This document shows, piece by piece, positions 48,971 to 60,475 of a stretch of DNA of 64,000 bases. Both the position numbers and the translations under genes were made by a program. How positions within the stretch are numbered: the first letter of the stretch is position 1; each line of letters starts with the position of its first letter. Origin of the DNA: Hippophae tibetana. Lineage: Eukaryota > Streptophyta > Magnoliopsida > Rosales > Elaeagnaceae. The stretch covers positions 14,092,001-14,156,000 of the forward strand of contig CM072803.1 in NCBI GenBank assembly GCA_037013495.1, in the 5' to 3' direction. The notes beneath the pieces were generated by a model. That model saw only the letters and a list, made by a program, of their open reading frames with translations. It ran no database searches and was not told the origin of the DNA.

Positions 48971-50429
48971 GTACTTTTGTTTGAGTATTTTGACTTATGC
49001 GTCTATATATTTTCACATATGGTGATCGATGTTAACATGAACTTATTGACACACTCACTAAACATATATGTATGTCATGCTTGAAGTTTATAATTAATTA
49101 TATGAAATTTTAGGGCTTGAGATAACCTTGACTACATAATTGTGTTTGAACTTTATCTTTCACTTTATAAAATGATAGACACCTAGTTTTGAGAGGACTA
49201 CCTACTATAATGTGTGAAGCTATTGTAGTGAGAGGAGAGGACTACCAACCAATTAGTGTGAAAGTCATCATATTAGGTATTTTGCCTCGTGCAGATTTTC
49301 TTAAAAAATATTAAAGGAATGAGAAAAATACAAAAGTTTTTACATACATAAAAAGAAAGAATCACAAATGGTTATACAAGAGAGGAATACAAAAAAAAAA
49401 ATTAATTAAGTTTTCTCTTGATAAGTAAAATTTTATTATGTGTAAGTATGAATTCAACTGTAATTTTTTCATGATAAGTGATGCTCTTTTCTTTGAATAT
49501 CTCATAACTGATCATAAATGAACAAATTTACATCCTATTATAGTTCTAACACATATTTTACTTTTGGTGATTGTTGATATGTCACAATATGTGTTAGTAT
49601 GCTTATATATCTTGCTTACATATATTTTTATTATCAATGGATAGTTACCTTTTGAACAAAATTAATTTTATCTTTTGTGTGTATTGTTGTAGTCATGTTT
49701 AGCTAAGTCAACTATCTTAATTCAAAAATATTATATATCTATATCGATTTTTATCAATTTTTGTTTTATTTAAATTTATTTAGGTGAGTCGTAGAACTTA
49801 AAGGTAATTTATTCATTTTTAGAAAATATATTATTTTTAGCTCTTTGTTTTAATTGTTACTAAACTTTTCAGAATGTATACTCATTTTTTTAGTCATTAA
49901 ATATACTATTTGCTTACTCAACCTGCTTGTCATTGCTTCAAAATTATATTATGTATTTGTATGATAAGATAGGGGAGAGAGTTATTGAGTGCTAATTAAA
50001 TATATATAAATAAGGAGAGTTAATTGAGGGAAAAAGCTATTGATTGAAGATTTTCTTAAAGAGAGATTACACATAGGGGGAGCTATATTTAAAGTTTCTA
50101 TCTATTGATTACTCACTCTTATGAATATTGTTACTTTTCTATTGTTACATACTAAACTAACGAACAATAAGTCTTTTAGGAAAATTTGTTTGATTGTTTA
50201 TGTTATTATCTTTTAGTACACATATGAGTTGTCAAGATTCAAGAGAATATGGTTTCATCGAATTATAGAATAGTTTGACTATGTAAAATTTATTTTCCTA
50301 TAAGTATGATGTAGTGAAAGAGAGGTTTTGTCACATAAATATGCCAAAATAAGATATTGTAAGGTTTATGGGTATTGACAACATTCGTGAACAAAGCATC
50401 TAAATGTAATTTTAGTTTTCATATGGTCT

Positions 50430-51480
50430 TTCAAGAACACTTTTCAAGCCAAAGAAACTATCAAACTCCAACGAACATATCTCAGGTATATCAATCAATC
50501 GAGACATGTCTAGATTGATCAAGGTGAGTAGATCAATTAAGAATCGATCTACCTTGATTAAAAATTCCATGATTTAATTTTCAATTGAGGTAGATTAATC
50601 AAGGTTTATTGTTCGATCGATTGAGCACTAGATTGGTTGAGAAATGGGTAGATCGATCTACCTGTCTCGCTATTTGTTTATTTAATACTTTAGATCGATA
50701 TGCCTTTTGGCTTGATTGATCGAGCTCGACATAGATTGATCGAGCAAATAGGGTTTCAATTTTAACCTAATTGTTTACTCGAGCTAAACATTCCAATTAC
50801 TATTTGGTTCATATTATTTACTACTTTATAAATTGTTTAATGGACAAAATTGTAATTGAATGTTAAACTAGCATTAAAGCTTTAATCTTCCTTATATAAA
50901 GAACCTAATTCCTTATATTTTAACTAATCATAATTAAATCAACTTTTGCATTCTAAGCTTTCTCTCTAAATCTATTTTGCAAAAACTATTCTAATAGGCT
51001 TTTTTCATTAGTTAATTTATCAAATATTTTATGGTTGTGTTCGATAGATTAATAAACCTATAATATTTATGATATTATACTTTAACATCTATTCTAAGCT
51101 TACTAGTGATTTTGATTTATTTATCATTCTATTAAATCATCTAGGTAGGGTGTTTCTTTGTTTAATCTATTCTATAACACACATTGTACTTGTACTTGTA
51201 TTTTTGTGCTAACGTTTCATGTGCAAGTTGAAAGGATTTAATAACTTATGTGACTCAAGTTTATTGAAATGTTGGTATGAATATGAACATCTTACTTATG
51301 GAGACTGTGAAAGAAAACTGAGGCTTATAAGTAGGTTAATTGGGGGCATTAACTTGGTGGATAATTTGAGTCCTAGCCTAATCAAACATTATTTCCATAG
51401 TTGATAGTTAGATAGTGTGATTAGGTCATTATTGTGACATAGTTTATTTTCACGTAAAAATCTTGTGTGTTATTTTAATA
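50430..51480 (+). repeat. SIRE-like LTR block (3' LTR of the deleted element)
   Basis: About 800 bases match 11380-12260 on the opposite strand, including GCCAAAGAAACT, the GATCGAT-rich tract and the TATA region. The small frame at 51219-51404 lies inside it and has no domain. Confidence 0.55.
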
Positions 51481-51554
51481 CAGAATGATAAAGTTTTTAA
51501 TAATATCAACCCAAATTTCAAATCTCCCAATTTATCTTTTTGATCTAAATCCCT

Positions 51555-51790
51555 TATTGGCTATTAAATTCAATAGTGATGCTGCTTTTTTAGAACACAA
51601 TTCAACACTTAATATTGCAAGGGATCATTATGGTAATGTAATATGAATATGTTCAAAATTGAAGCTAGAGCTGTCTTAGGAAGTAAAAGAAAGCACCCTG
51701 CCTTCTTTTGAGTGTCTAAAAAGTGTAATACTTTAGCTCACTGAGTAGCTTCTTGGTTTGAGAGAATCTATAGAATGTAGTTTTAATATT
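51555..51790 (+). pseudogene. LINE-type RNase H (RVT_3) fragment
   Basis: Frame-shifted translation gives IKFNSDAAFLEHNSTLNIARD and DHYGNVI, then NTLAHxVASWFE about 130 bases later. KxNxDAAF...ARDxxGxVI and NxLAHxVA are the first and last blocks of the plant RNase H domain found at the 3' end of L1-type LINEs. It is separate from, and upstream of, the LINE reverse transcriptase at 53.1 kb. Confidence 0.5.
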
Positions 51791-51799
51791 TTTGATGTT

Positions 51800-53090
51800 A
51801 TTATTAATATTGTATTAATTAAGTTTTTTTTGTTGTTAATAACTTATCGAATAATCTATAAAAATATTCAAAATGTGTATTTTGTTATAATTATGCCTAT
51901 AAAATTCAGGTAATGATAAAACATACCCAATAATGTCTATTTTTTAAAATTATAATTATAAACATAAAATATAAATAATGATATAATTATGTTCAAAATT
52001 AAACAATTTTTATTGTTATCCATACATTTGAGTATAATTACAATAAAATAAATATTTTTATAAATTATCTTATAAGTTATGAAATTAAAATATAATTAAT
52101 CCATTAATATTCATATTTATGAGGTATTAAAATAATCTTTTACTCAAAAAAAAAATACTATCCTTTTCATTTATATTGTTATAATAATATTTGAATGGGA
52201 TCTCATTTTAAAAAAAAAATCACTTAGTAGTTTAATTTTAAATAATAACCTCATTTTAATAGTTTAATTGTGACATTTTGAATTTTTGCTAATTATTTTA
52301 TTTCGAATTATTTTCTCTCAAACCACTTTTTCTAGTTCAGATTCATACACCTATCTCTGTTAGACTTTTCTGTTTCCATCGTTACGTCTAGGCGTCTAGC
52401 TTGAACGTCCACTTTAAATTTACAAGTTTAATATGTTTTAATCAGATTTATTTTTAAAAATATTTGTGAATATCATGCTTTAATTAATATGTTTTTCATT
52501 ATCTATTTAGTGTTAAAAGAGTTTTTTTTCTTTTATTTAGCGACCTCTTAGTTCAACTATTTATAACTTATATAGATTTAATATTTAAGATTTAATTTTC
52601 AATAATAAAATTATTTTTAAAAAATATTTTCTCTATACCAAAAGTGTTAAAAATATGAAAGTCTATTTAATATTTATATCTTTTATTAGTACATATTTTA
52701 TATTTGTTTTGTTTTAATTACTTATAATAATTATTCTTTAATACGTAACAGACAACAATATCAGCTGATCTTTTTGACGGGAACATAAAACAAAGTTATG
52801 TATTGGTGGCAAATATAACCGCAGTTCACAGGCCAAAGTGTTGCGGCACCAGCTATTCTTGACCCCGCTGACTCAGTACTTTTCATTTCTAGCTTAAAAT
52901 AATATTTCAAGTCAATTCTTTACTCACCTTGATTATTTTACCACTTTTTCTTTATAAATATATATTTTTTACTTAATATAATACACCTATTTTATTCTAG
53001 GATTTGAAAATGATTTTTTAAGCCATGTTCGTACATCCTTATGATTGGACTTATAATTTAATTGATATTTTAATTTATTAAAAAAAAAAT
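51800..53090. other. AT-rich intergenic DNA
   Basis: No gene supported. A GC-richer island at about 52760-52880 and another at about 52340-52420 have no open frame or domain that I recognise. Confidence 0.45.
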
Positions 53091-53097
53091 TTAAATT

Positions 53098-55262
53098 GTG
53101 AAATCAAGTCCAATAAATACATATATACGTATAAATACAATGTTAATTATTTTTAATTTTATAAATATTGATTTCATTCTAAAAATTGATTCTCCTAATA
53201 ATAATACGTTGCATTTACAACTAATCAGTTTGTGCAACATAATTTATAAAATAATTGTTAGAATTTTTACTAATCGTTTGAAGGAAGTTATCTCAAGGCC
53301 AAGGGTGATCATTATTTTTGTTCCTTATTACTTGATTTTCGACAATATCTTGATGGTTAATGAGTTACTTCATATGCTTAAGAGTCTATAATGAGGAAAA
53401 AAAAACATTAAACTTTGAAGCTTGAATGAGATTTTTTTATTACTATAATGATGAGGTTGGATTTTTGTGAACATAGGGTTAAGTGGATTTTGACTTACAT
53501 CTCCGCTATCACATACTTATGGGAAATTGGTTGGCTTTTCAAGCAAGTAGAGGTATTTATCAAAGTGATCCTCTCTCACCCTTTTTATTCCTTATGAATG
53601 TCTTTCTTATCTCTTATAGTAAGAATTGCAATGAGGTACTATTAATAATTTGAAGGATATTTTGAGAATTTATGAGATGAAGTCACGTTTGGTTGTTAAT
53701 TATCAAAATCAAGTGTATTTTTGCACTAATAAAGATCCATTAATGGAGAGGAAATTCAATAGTGTTTTTTAGTATACTTTTGGGTTTCATAAGTATTTGT
53801 GACTTCTTGCTTTGTTTGATAGATTGAAGATGGCTTAGATAAATTATGTTATACATCCTGTTTATGCGAAATTAAAAAATTGGTCCTATAAGTTCTGTTC
53901 TCTATCTAAAAATAAATATTAGAATCAATAGCTTGTGCCATGCCTAATATTATAATGCAATGTTTTGTTCTACTTGGGACTCTATATGATGAATTTGAAA
54001 ATGCTATGCAAAGGTATTGGTGAGGTAAACTGACAATGATAGAAAGATTCATTGATGAGCCTAATGCACATTATGTTTTTTTAAAAGGTCAGGGATTTGG
54101 ATTTCAAAAATCTTAGGCTTTTAACTTTGCATGGTTGTTGACGACGATTAATTAAAAATCTTGAAACTTTGATTGCACATATCTTCAAGTATCGATATTT
54201 TAAAACGGGTTCTTTCGTCAGAATAGGTATTAGATTCTCATTATCTTGGGCTTAGAGGGTATTTTTGGATACTCTTCCTATGCTAGTGGTTAATTAATAC
54301 TCGGTGATCAATTAATAGATGACATGTAATTGATATTTGGAATGATCCATGGATTCCTAACCCACTTACATTTTTGTCTTTTCTTTATATGGGTTGATAG
54401 TGTGTGTTGGATGTTCCAACTTATTGATGTTGATTGAACGTGTTAAAGGGTCTCATTTGATAATCATTTTTTTGAAGCGAGTGATGCCAATAGGATACTT
54501 AGGATAAAGATTGCTTCTCATTTAGAAGATGAGGTTGTTTGACACTTTTCTCCACATGGTGGGTGTTATGTGAACTTGGTTTATTAGGTGACTTGTGATG
54601 TTCTAGGAAAGAACATCCAAAGGGATAATAATATGGATAAACTCATTCAAAATTCAGTTTGGAAGCTCAAAACTCCATTAAAGGTCTATCGTTTCATTTG
54701 ATGTTGTATGCATAACGCTTTGACGATGAGATAATCGCTTGGTGAGAAACAGTGCTATAAATGATATTTCTTATATATTCTTTCTGTGGTGATCATACTG
54801 AATCAGTGATATATTTCTTAGTGAATGTCGTAGAATTAGTTCTATCCTAACTATTATATGCATTGCTTTCCCTTCCAATAATATATCCATGGCTATTTTT
54901 GAGATTTGTTTCAAGCTTTTTTCACGGGTACGTTCCCAATTAAGAGGAAGGTGAAAAACTATTGGCAACACTTAGTATGATTTTATGGAGGATTTGGCTT
55001 TGATGTCAGAATGATATGATTTTTGAGCTAGCAACGAGTTTTTAACCCTAATGTAATACTATGTCTAATTAAACATAATCGTTTCACTTTTTAATTAGCT
55101 TTGGCTAACATAGCCCTAACATTATGCCAGTGGCTTTAATGGATGTATTGCTTGTGTTTGTGTTTTTTATTTATTTATTTATCCTTATTTGTACTTATAC
55201 CCACTCAGTATTTTTGAGCATTACAAAATAAAATGTTAGTATCTTATTGTTTGAAAAAAAAA
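53098..55262 (+). mobile_element. 5'-truncated L1-type LINE (ORF2 remnant)
   Basis: In order and with frameshifts: LISLCNIIYKIIVRIFTNRL (about 53218-53277), DNILMVNELLHMLKS, ASRGIYQSDPLSPFLFLM (near 53560-53600; the RGxxQGDPLSPxLF reverse transcriptase hallmark), RYWWGKL (about 54013), FLKGQGFGF, DPWIPNPLTF (about 54347-54376) and VWKLKTPLKVYRF of the zf-RVT region (about 54658-54700). A plausible 3'UTR with CTCAGTATTTTTGAGCATTA and a short A tract ends near 55262. The 5' half (endonuclease) is missing, as usual for LINE insertions. Confidence 0.75.
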
Positions 55263-55322
55263 ATACACATACTAACAAAATTACCGAATATATATTTAAA
55301 AAATCTTCCAATTTTAGATGAA

Positions 55323-55718
55323 TTAAAAAAACTTCCAAGTCATCCCTGCAGCTAGTCTCTCAACTTCAATTTCCTTATAATTTTCAACACCATTTCCTGA
55401 AAACCACACACAGATTCCCCAAATTGCCACTTTGAAGAAAAAAGCTTCGAATGCTTCCACAACTTTCCAAATCAGTGATGAACTTGTATCACAAGTACTA
55501 TAAACAATGCTTAATAAGTACCAGAGGATTTCATAGATTTTAATAGATATGAGAAGGGACCAAGTCTCGTAGACAAAGCAATGGTGGAAAATTAGTGACC
55601 CAAGGCTATAATGAGTTTGAGTCGGTTGTATATGGTGATTGAACCAAAAGTACCCAGTAATGTCATGAGGTCTAAAAGCCATAACATTGGATGAGTAGAG
55701 ACTAGAGTTACTATCCAT
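55323..55718 (-). CDS. Hypothetical protein or gene fragment, 131 codons
   Basis: An open frame starting MDSNSSLYSSNVMAF and containing a hydrophobic stretch (IYEILWYLLSIVYS) and a lysine/glutamate end. I recognise no family. It lies just below a 41 bp tandem duplication that also contains the end of a second open frame (55723-55905), so the two may be halves of one broken gene. Base composition is richer in G+C than the surrounding DNA. Confidence 0.25.
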   Translation of the reverse strand: MDSNSSLYSSNVMAFRPHDITGYFWFNHHIQPTQTHYSLGSLIFHHCFVYETWSLLISIKIYEILWYLLSIVYSTCDTSSSLIWKVVEAFEAFFFKVAIWGICVWFSGNGVENYKEIEVERLAAGMTWKFF

Positions 55719-55774
55719 GGATTTAGGGATTATGAGTAGAGACTAGAGTTATTATCCATGGATTTAGGGATTTT
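55693..55774. repeat. 41 bp tandem duplication between two open frames
   Basis: GAGTAGAGACTAGAGTTACT plus ATCCATGGATTTAGGGATTAT occurs at 55693-55733 and again, with two changes, at 55734-55774. The length is not a multiple of three, so it shifts any frame that crosses it. Confidence 0.8.
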
Positions 55775-55905
55775 GGGTAGTGAAGGTTTGAAACCAAGAA
55801 GATATCAGAAGTGAACACGATCATGCCACGGTTCAAAAAGGTGTTCTCTAGAAGCCTACAATGTGGAATTTCTTCTTCTATTTTTGTTTTATCGGAGAGA
55901 TCCAT
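55735..55905 (-). pseudogene. Hypothetical 5' fragment upstream of the 41 bp duplication
   Basis: The frame begins MDLSDKTKIEEEIPHCRLLE after a purine-rich context and runs into the duplicated segment, where it stops. No family recognised. Confidence 0.25.
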
Positions 55906-55909
55906 CTTG

Positions 55910-57515
55910 AAAAAAGTTTGGAATTTGGAGTTTTTGGTTTTTGGTTTTTGGCTTTAGGTTTCATTTGTATATTAATATATATAGCATGGTATGTGGTTTA
56001 TGTTTTTGAATGTTTTTAAAAATAATTTTATATGATATTATTGAGATATAAAAATAATTAATATATATAAATTTATTATACTTATATTAATATATATTTT
56101 AATGATTTCACATGTATTTTAACTTTTTTTCATTAGTTTGCCCAAAAAGTTGTAATAATTTTTTGAGTAATACTACGTGTATTATATATCAAGTGATTTT
56201 TTTAGGACTTTTGATGTTAAATTAGTTATGATTTTTTTTATTAAAAAGAGTTATTTATATTAATTTTATCTTAAAGAATTAAATTTTTATATCTTATTTA
56301 TAATAATTACAATATTTTTCATTTACTCCGAAGAAAATAATTAACAAATTCATCTCTTTTTTCGCTTCAACTGAAAAAATCAACTTTATGCAAAAAGAAA
56401 ATGAGGTAGGTGTACGGGTGAAAAGTAAGAAAAAGAAATCTTAAGTTGCAATGCTTTGAAACCCATTAAATAATAAAGTATAAGTAATAAAAATTATACT
56501 TCTTAAAATTAAATTAAATATTATTAAATTATTATATTTATTCAAATTATATTAATAAATTATTTTTTCATTTATACTCTCCAATTTATAAAAAAAATTA
56601 TTTATATTATCTTATTAGTCTTCATTCCATAAAGTTACACAATAATAATAAATTTAAAATAATTTAAATAATTAAGTAACATATTTAAATATTTGAAAGA
56701 ATAATTTGTAATGAGATTTGTTACCCTATTAAAAGAAAACTAACAAAATAATATAAATGTAATTTCTTATGATTTGAATGTGAACGATAATTTGTACGGA
56801 GACTTCTAATACTTATGATGCTATTAAATATAAACTAATAAAATAATAATAAGATAAAAATATTTTGATAATATAAAATACTTGTAATAATTTAATAATA
56901 TTTTTATAAATTGATAGATTAAATTACTTTTTTAAGTATGAGATTACAATTTTTGTGAAATCATCGTATATATTCTATTTTAAAATATATTTATTTTGGA
57001 ATTAATAATATAGTTATTTATTCTCCAAATAAAAAAGATTAGAATTTACTAAACTTTGTTATCAAGTTATAATACTTAAACAAACAAACAAAAAAATTAA
57101 ACAATAATATAAAGTAAATAAAATAAGAAATCTAATGCTATATTTTTTTTCATGCAGCATCATATATTCTCCCATTCTCAAAAGTATCTCGTACTGGAGT
57201 TTGACTTGACTTTATGAATTTTTGATGATTCTGTTCAATTCGTTTGTACCTATTTTTAATGCTGCAAATATTGTTACTAACACGTTCAAACCAACCATTC
57301 TGAAATTTGTTGACTCGGATTAATTCATAAAAGTTAGAAATACTAATATTATTTATATTTATATTCATATTTTTTATATTATATGATCTGTTTAAATTAT
57401 TTTTAAAATTAAAAAAATAATTTAATTTTTATGTAATATTTAAATTTATAAAGATGATAATTTGATAATATTAATATGAGATTTGTTTGGATTAAAAGAT
57501 GTGCAAGAATGAGTC
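55910..57515. other. AT-rich intergenic DNA
   Basis: No gene, RNA or delimited repeat seen. Confidence 0.5.
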
Positions 57516-57519
57516 AAAT

Positions 57520-58675
57520 GTTATCTATTTTATTAAAGTAAATAGATTTTTATGTTATCAAATTTTTGAAGTTATTATAAATATATTATTAAATTTTTAT
57601 AATATCAAAATTTTAATTTATTATAAATATATCATTGATAGTTAATTTTAACAAAAATTAACGTTTGTGTCTTTAAAAAAACCCAAAATATCCTTACACT
57701 TACTCAAACCACCCACACCAACCACCCCAAACTCACCCAAAAACCACTCTTTTTTGTTTGTTTCTCATCAAAAGTTCAAATCTTTAGTTTTCTCTAAATG
57801 GTATAGGGTTACTACATTCTCAATGCTATATGATTACTTGTAGTAACTCTTTTTTTTTCTCAATTTTCTCAAGTAATATTATCAACACTTTGTGGAAATC
57901 AATTAATTTGTCAATATTTTGTAATTAAAAGTATTTATAAAGGTTTTTTTTAGTTTAATATAATTTTTTTCAAATATTGGGTTAGTTTGGAAGAAAATGA
58001 AGGTGACGACTTCAATGGAGGTGGGTCAAGATAGTTTAGGATAAAAGTTTAGAAAGAGAATGATTTTGGGGTGATAATTTTTGTTCACTTTCTTCCATTA
58101 GTTTCTCAATACTTTTTGTAGCAACTATTTTTCTACCTTTATTAAAAAAAAATCTCCCAACATCATATTCACCATTTGTGAAAGTTCAACTTAGAGTATT
58201 TTGGATATATTTTTTTACTACAATAGAAAAAGCTACAGAAAAATATATATAAGAAAGTGAACTTGAAAAAGTAACGTTGAAAGAAGAATTGTTTGGTTTA
58301 ACACCCTTCAAAGCATTATTCTTAGCGAATAGTAACTGAGAGAAATTAATCCAAATTGTAATTGCAAGCTCTTCTTTGTTAAAACTCTTATTTTCAGCCA
58401 TCAACTTTTTTAGAGAGAGAATAGAAGACCAATGAGAAAGTAATGGAAAGAGAAAAAGAAACAAAGAAATTGAAGAAAGATTTGAACTTTTAGGAGAAAG
58501 CTATGAAAGGAGAAAGCTATGAAAGGAGAGTAATTTTTAAGTGGATTCATAAGAAGGGTGGCCAGTGTGGGTGGATGTGGGGGTATTTTAGGTTTAAATA
58601 AAATTTTAGTGATATATTTATAACTCTTAAAGTTTTGTGGTATAAAAATATGTTTATTCATTTTACTATATATAA
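57520..58675. mobile_element. Mutator-like non-autonomous element, possibly carrying a gene fragment
   Basis: The two ends are long imperfect inverted repeats. The left end (about 57520-57720) reads TTATAAATATATCATTGATA, AAACCCAAAATATCC and ACCACCCACACC. The right end, reverse-complemented (58675 to about 58555), reads TTATAAATATATCACTAAAA, AAACCTAAAATACCC and ACCCACACTGGCC. Inverted arms over 100 bases long are typical of MULEs. The left arm contains a second, tandem copy of its outer 50 bases. No transposase is present. The interior holds a small minus-strand open frame with a pyrimidine-rich leader. The 9 bp target duplication was not resolved. Confidence 0.5.
58186..58401 (-). CDS. Small open frame inside the Mutator-like element
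   Basis: From ATG 58401 the frame reads MAENKSFNKEELAITIWINF and continues 71 codons to a stop at 58186. A CT-rich stretch like a plant 5' leader precedes it. No domain is recognised. It may be a captured gene piece or chance. Confidence 0.2.
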   Translation of the reverse strand: MAENKSFNKEELAITIWINFSQLLFAKNNALKGVKPNNSSFNVTFSSSLSYIYFSVAFSIVVKKYIQNTLS

Positions 58676-58689
58676 TTTGGGGCACAACC

Positions 58690-59800
58690 GATTCGTTTTA
58701 AAAAAGATCGACTATATATATATACACTAATTTTTTCCTTTAAATTAGTCACTAAATCAATTATAATATTTAACAATTTGATTATTTTGTACTCTACATT
58801 TTATATATATATTAGCACTTATCTTCAAAATTATTTACTATATAAACTATTTATGAATTATTTAATAAATATTCTTGATATTTAATTTTTTTATGAATAA
58901 AACAATATTTGATTTTGTTAAATTTATAATATATATTATTGACTCCAAATATTATTGAATAATCTTTTTATTAAAACTCTTTAAATTTATTAATCTTACC
59001 ATTAAAATTATTGAGTTATGATGTGTTCTTTTTATCCTATGAAACTTACGATGAATATTAATTTTATTTTTTAAATTTAATAGAAAAAATTAATGAAAAG
59101 TAGTATATCATGTAAGAAGGTCAATGAATTGCTTAATAAATATCACTATAATTTTAATAACAACATCTCTACTTAGTTATTTTAATTTTTATTAACTAAC
59201 ATCATTTTAAATAATTATATAATTAATATTTTCAATTAGATTTATTTCACATAAAATTGTGGTAAGATTGTATCTCAATCTCCCCTATTTTTTAATTATA
59301 AAAAATACAGGACTATATTTACATTTGAAAATGCACTAATAAAAAAAATCAATTAAGTTAATAGGATAGGTTTTTTGATCAACTGAACCAAACCTAAATC
59401 ACCTAAAATAGTAAAGTTCAAATTATCCCACGGTAAAACCGAATTTATTTGTACTTCTACCAGTAATACATGCTTTTTGAGACACTTCTGATAATTTTAA
59501 TCTGATATTGAAGCCTTTTTATTTTTATTTTTTAACAAATAAATAGGTTTTTGCATGACATTTACTATCAAAAGCGCCTCAAAAAAAAAAACCTGAGCCT
59601 AAATCACCTTAAGTACCTTGTATGAAACACAGTGAAAATTTTGCTCAAGTTATGAGCAGTAAAGTTGACCAAATCCTGTATGAACTCTGAAGTTGCAATG
59701 GCAAAATGATTCAAATATAAATATGTAAGGAGTCGAATGGTTGCAAGGAAAAAAAATCCTAAATCGTCAAGGCATAAAAATTAACATTTTTCACATGATA
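58690..59800. other. AT-rich intergenic DNA
   Basis: No gene recognised between the Mutator-like element and the 3' flank of the PPR gene. Confidence 0.5.
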
Positions 59801-59814
59801 AAATCGTGTGTTTA

Positions 59815-60475
59815 CAATTTTATACAAGAAGACATAGTTCAGCTGCAGCAGATGTCCCAATTTGCTCCATTAGCACCGCTGTTAGAAGAAAAGATGACAC
59901 AGCATTGCGAGCCTTCATAGCATTAAGATTACACGACATGGGATCTTCAGAAAAATTGCTTTGTTTGACAGTTCAGTGACTCGATATCCCTGATCATTTC
60001 CTCGCCAGATTCTACTACTCGTGGACGTTTGTTTGCAGTTCATCAACACAGCTTTGAGCTCATAGTCATCTCATATGTAGTTTATTAAACAAAGCATGAC
60101 ACTTGACATAGATATGCATACTGAACACGCAGCCCAAAATTAGGGAATTGGTTAACATAATGCCAGATGAACCAACTTTTTTTAAATCGGGGGAGGATTT
60201 ATGCAAGATCTTAGTTACACTATAGGTTAAAGAAAATATTAAAGTTTAAAAACTAGAAAGCCATAAATTATCTAGGGAAAGACAGAATTAATAGAAGACC
60301 ATGGCCTTGTAGGGATGCAATTTGAAAAATGCTAGTTGTATTCGCAACTTGAGTTCACCAAACTAAATGCGTTAACATGTGATAAAGCTAGATGCATTTA
60401 ACCGAATATCATTCTGAATAAGACTATAGTCATACTAGGAAAAGGATAGACTTAAATTAATTAGAAAAATACCAG
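59815..60475 (-). other. Probable 3'UTR of the PPR gene, possibly with an intron
   Basis: Directly after the PPR stop the minus strand reads TAACTG/GTATTT, a possible donor. About 59825-60070 is richer in G+C than flanking DNA but has no long open frame, which fits a downstream 3'UTR exon. No transcript evidence. Confidence 0.3.

Larger units (their letters stand above)
46975..51480 (+). mobile_element. Internally deleted SIRE/Maximus-like copia element
   Basis: A gag region (46975-48970) is followed not by pol but by about 1.1 kb of spacer containing a purine tract CATAGGGGGAGC (about 50072-50084), then an LTR-like block. That block starts near GCCAAAGAAACTATC (about 50447), contains a run of GATCGATC/GATCGAG words (50500-50760) and a CTTATATAAAGAACC TATA-like box (about 50893-50908), and ends near CACGTAAAAATCTTGTGTG (about 51450-51470). 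This order matches the pair of LTR features seen at 10.6-12.3 kb in inverse orientation. No 5' LTR or pol is visible. Confidence 0.55.
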
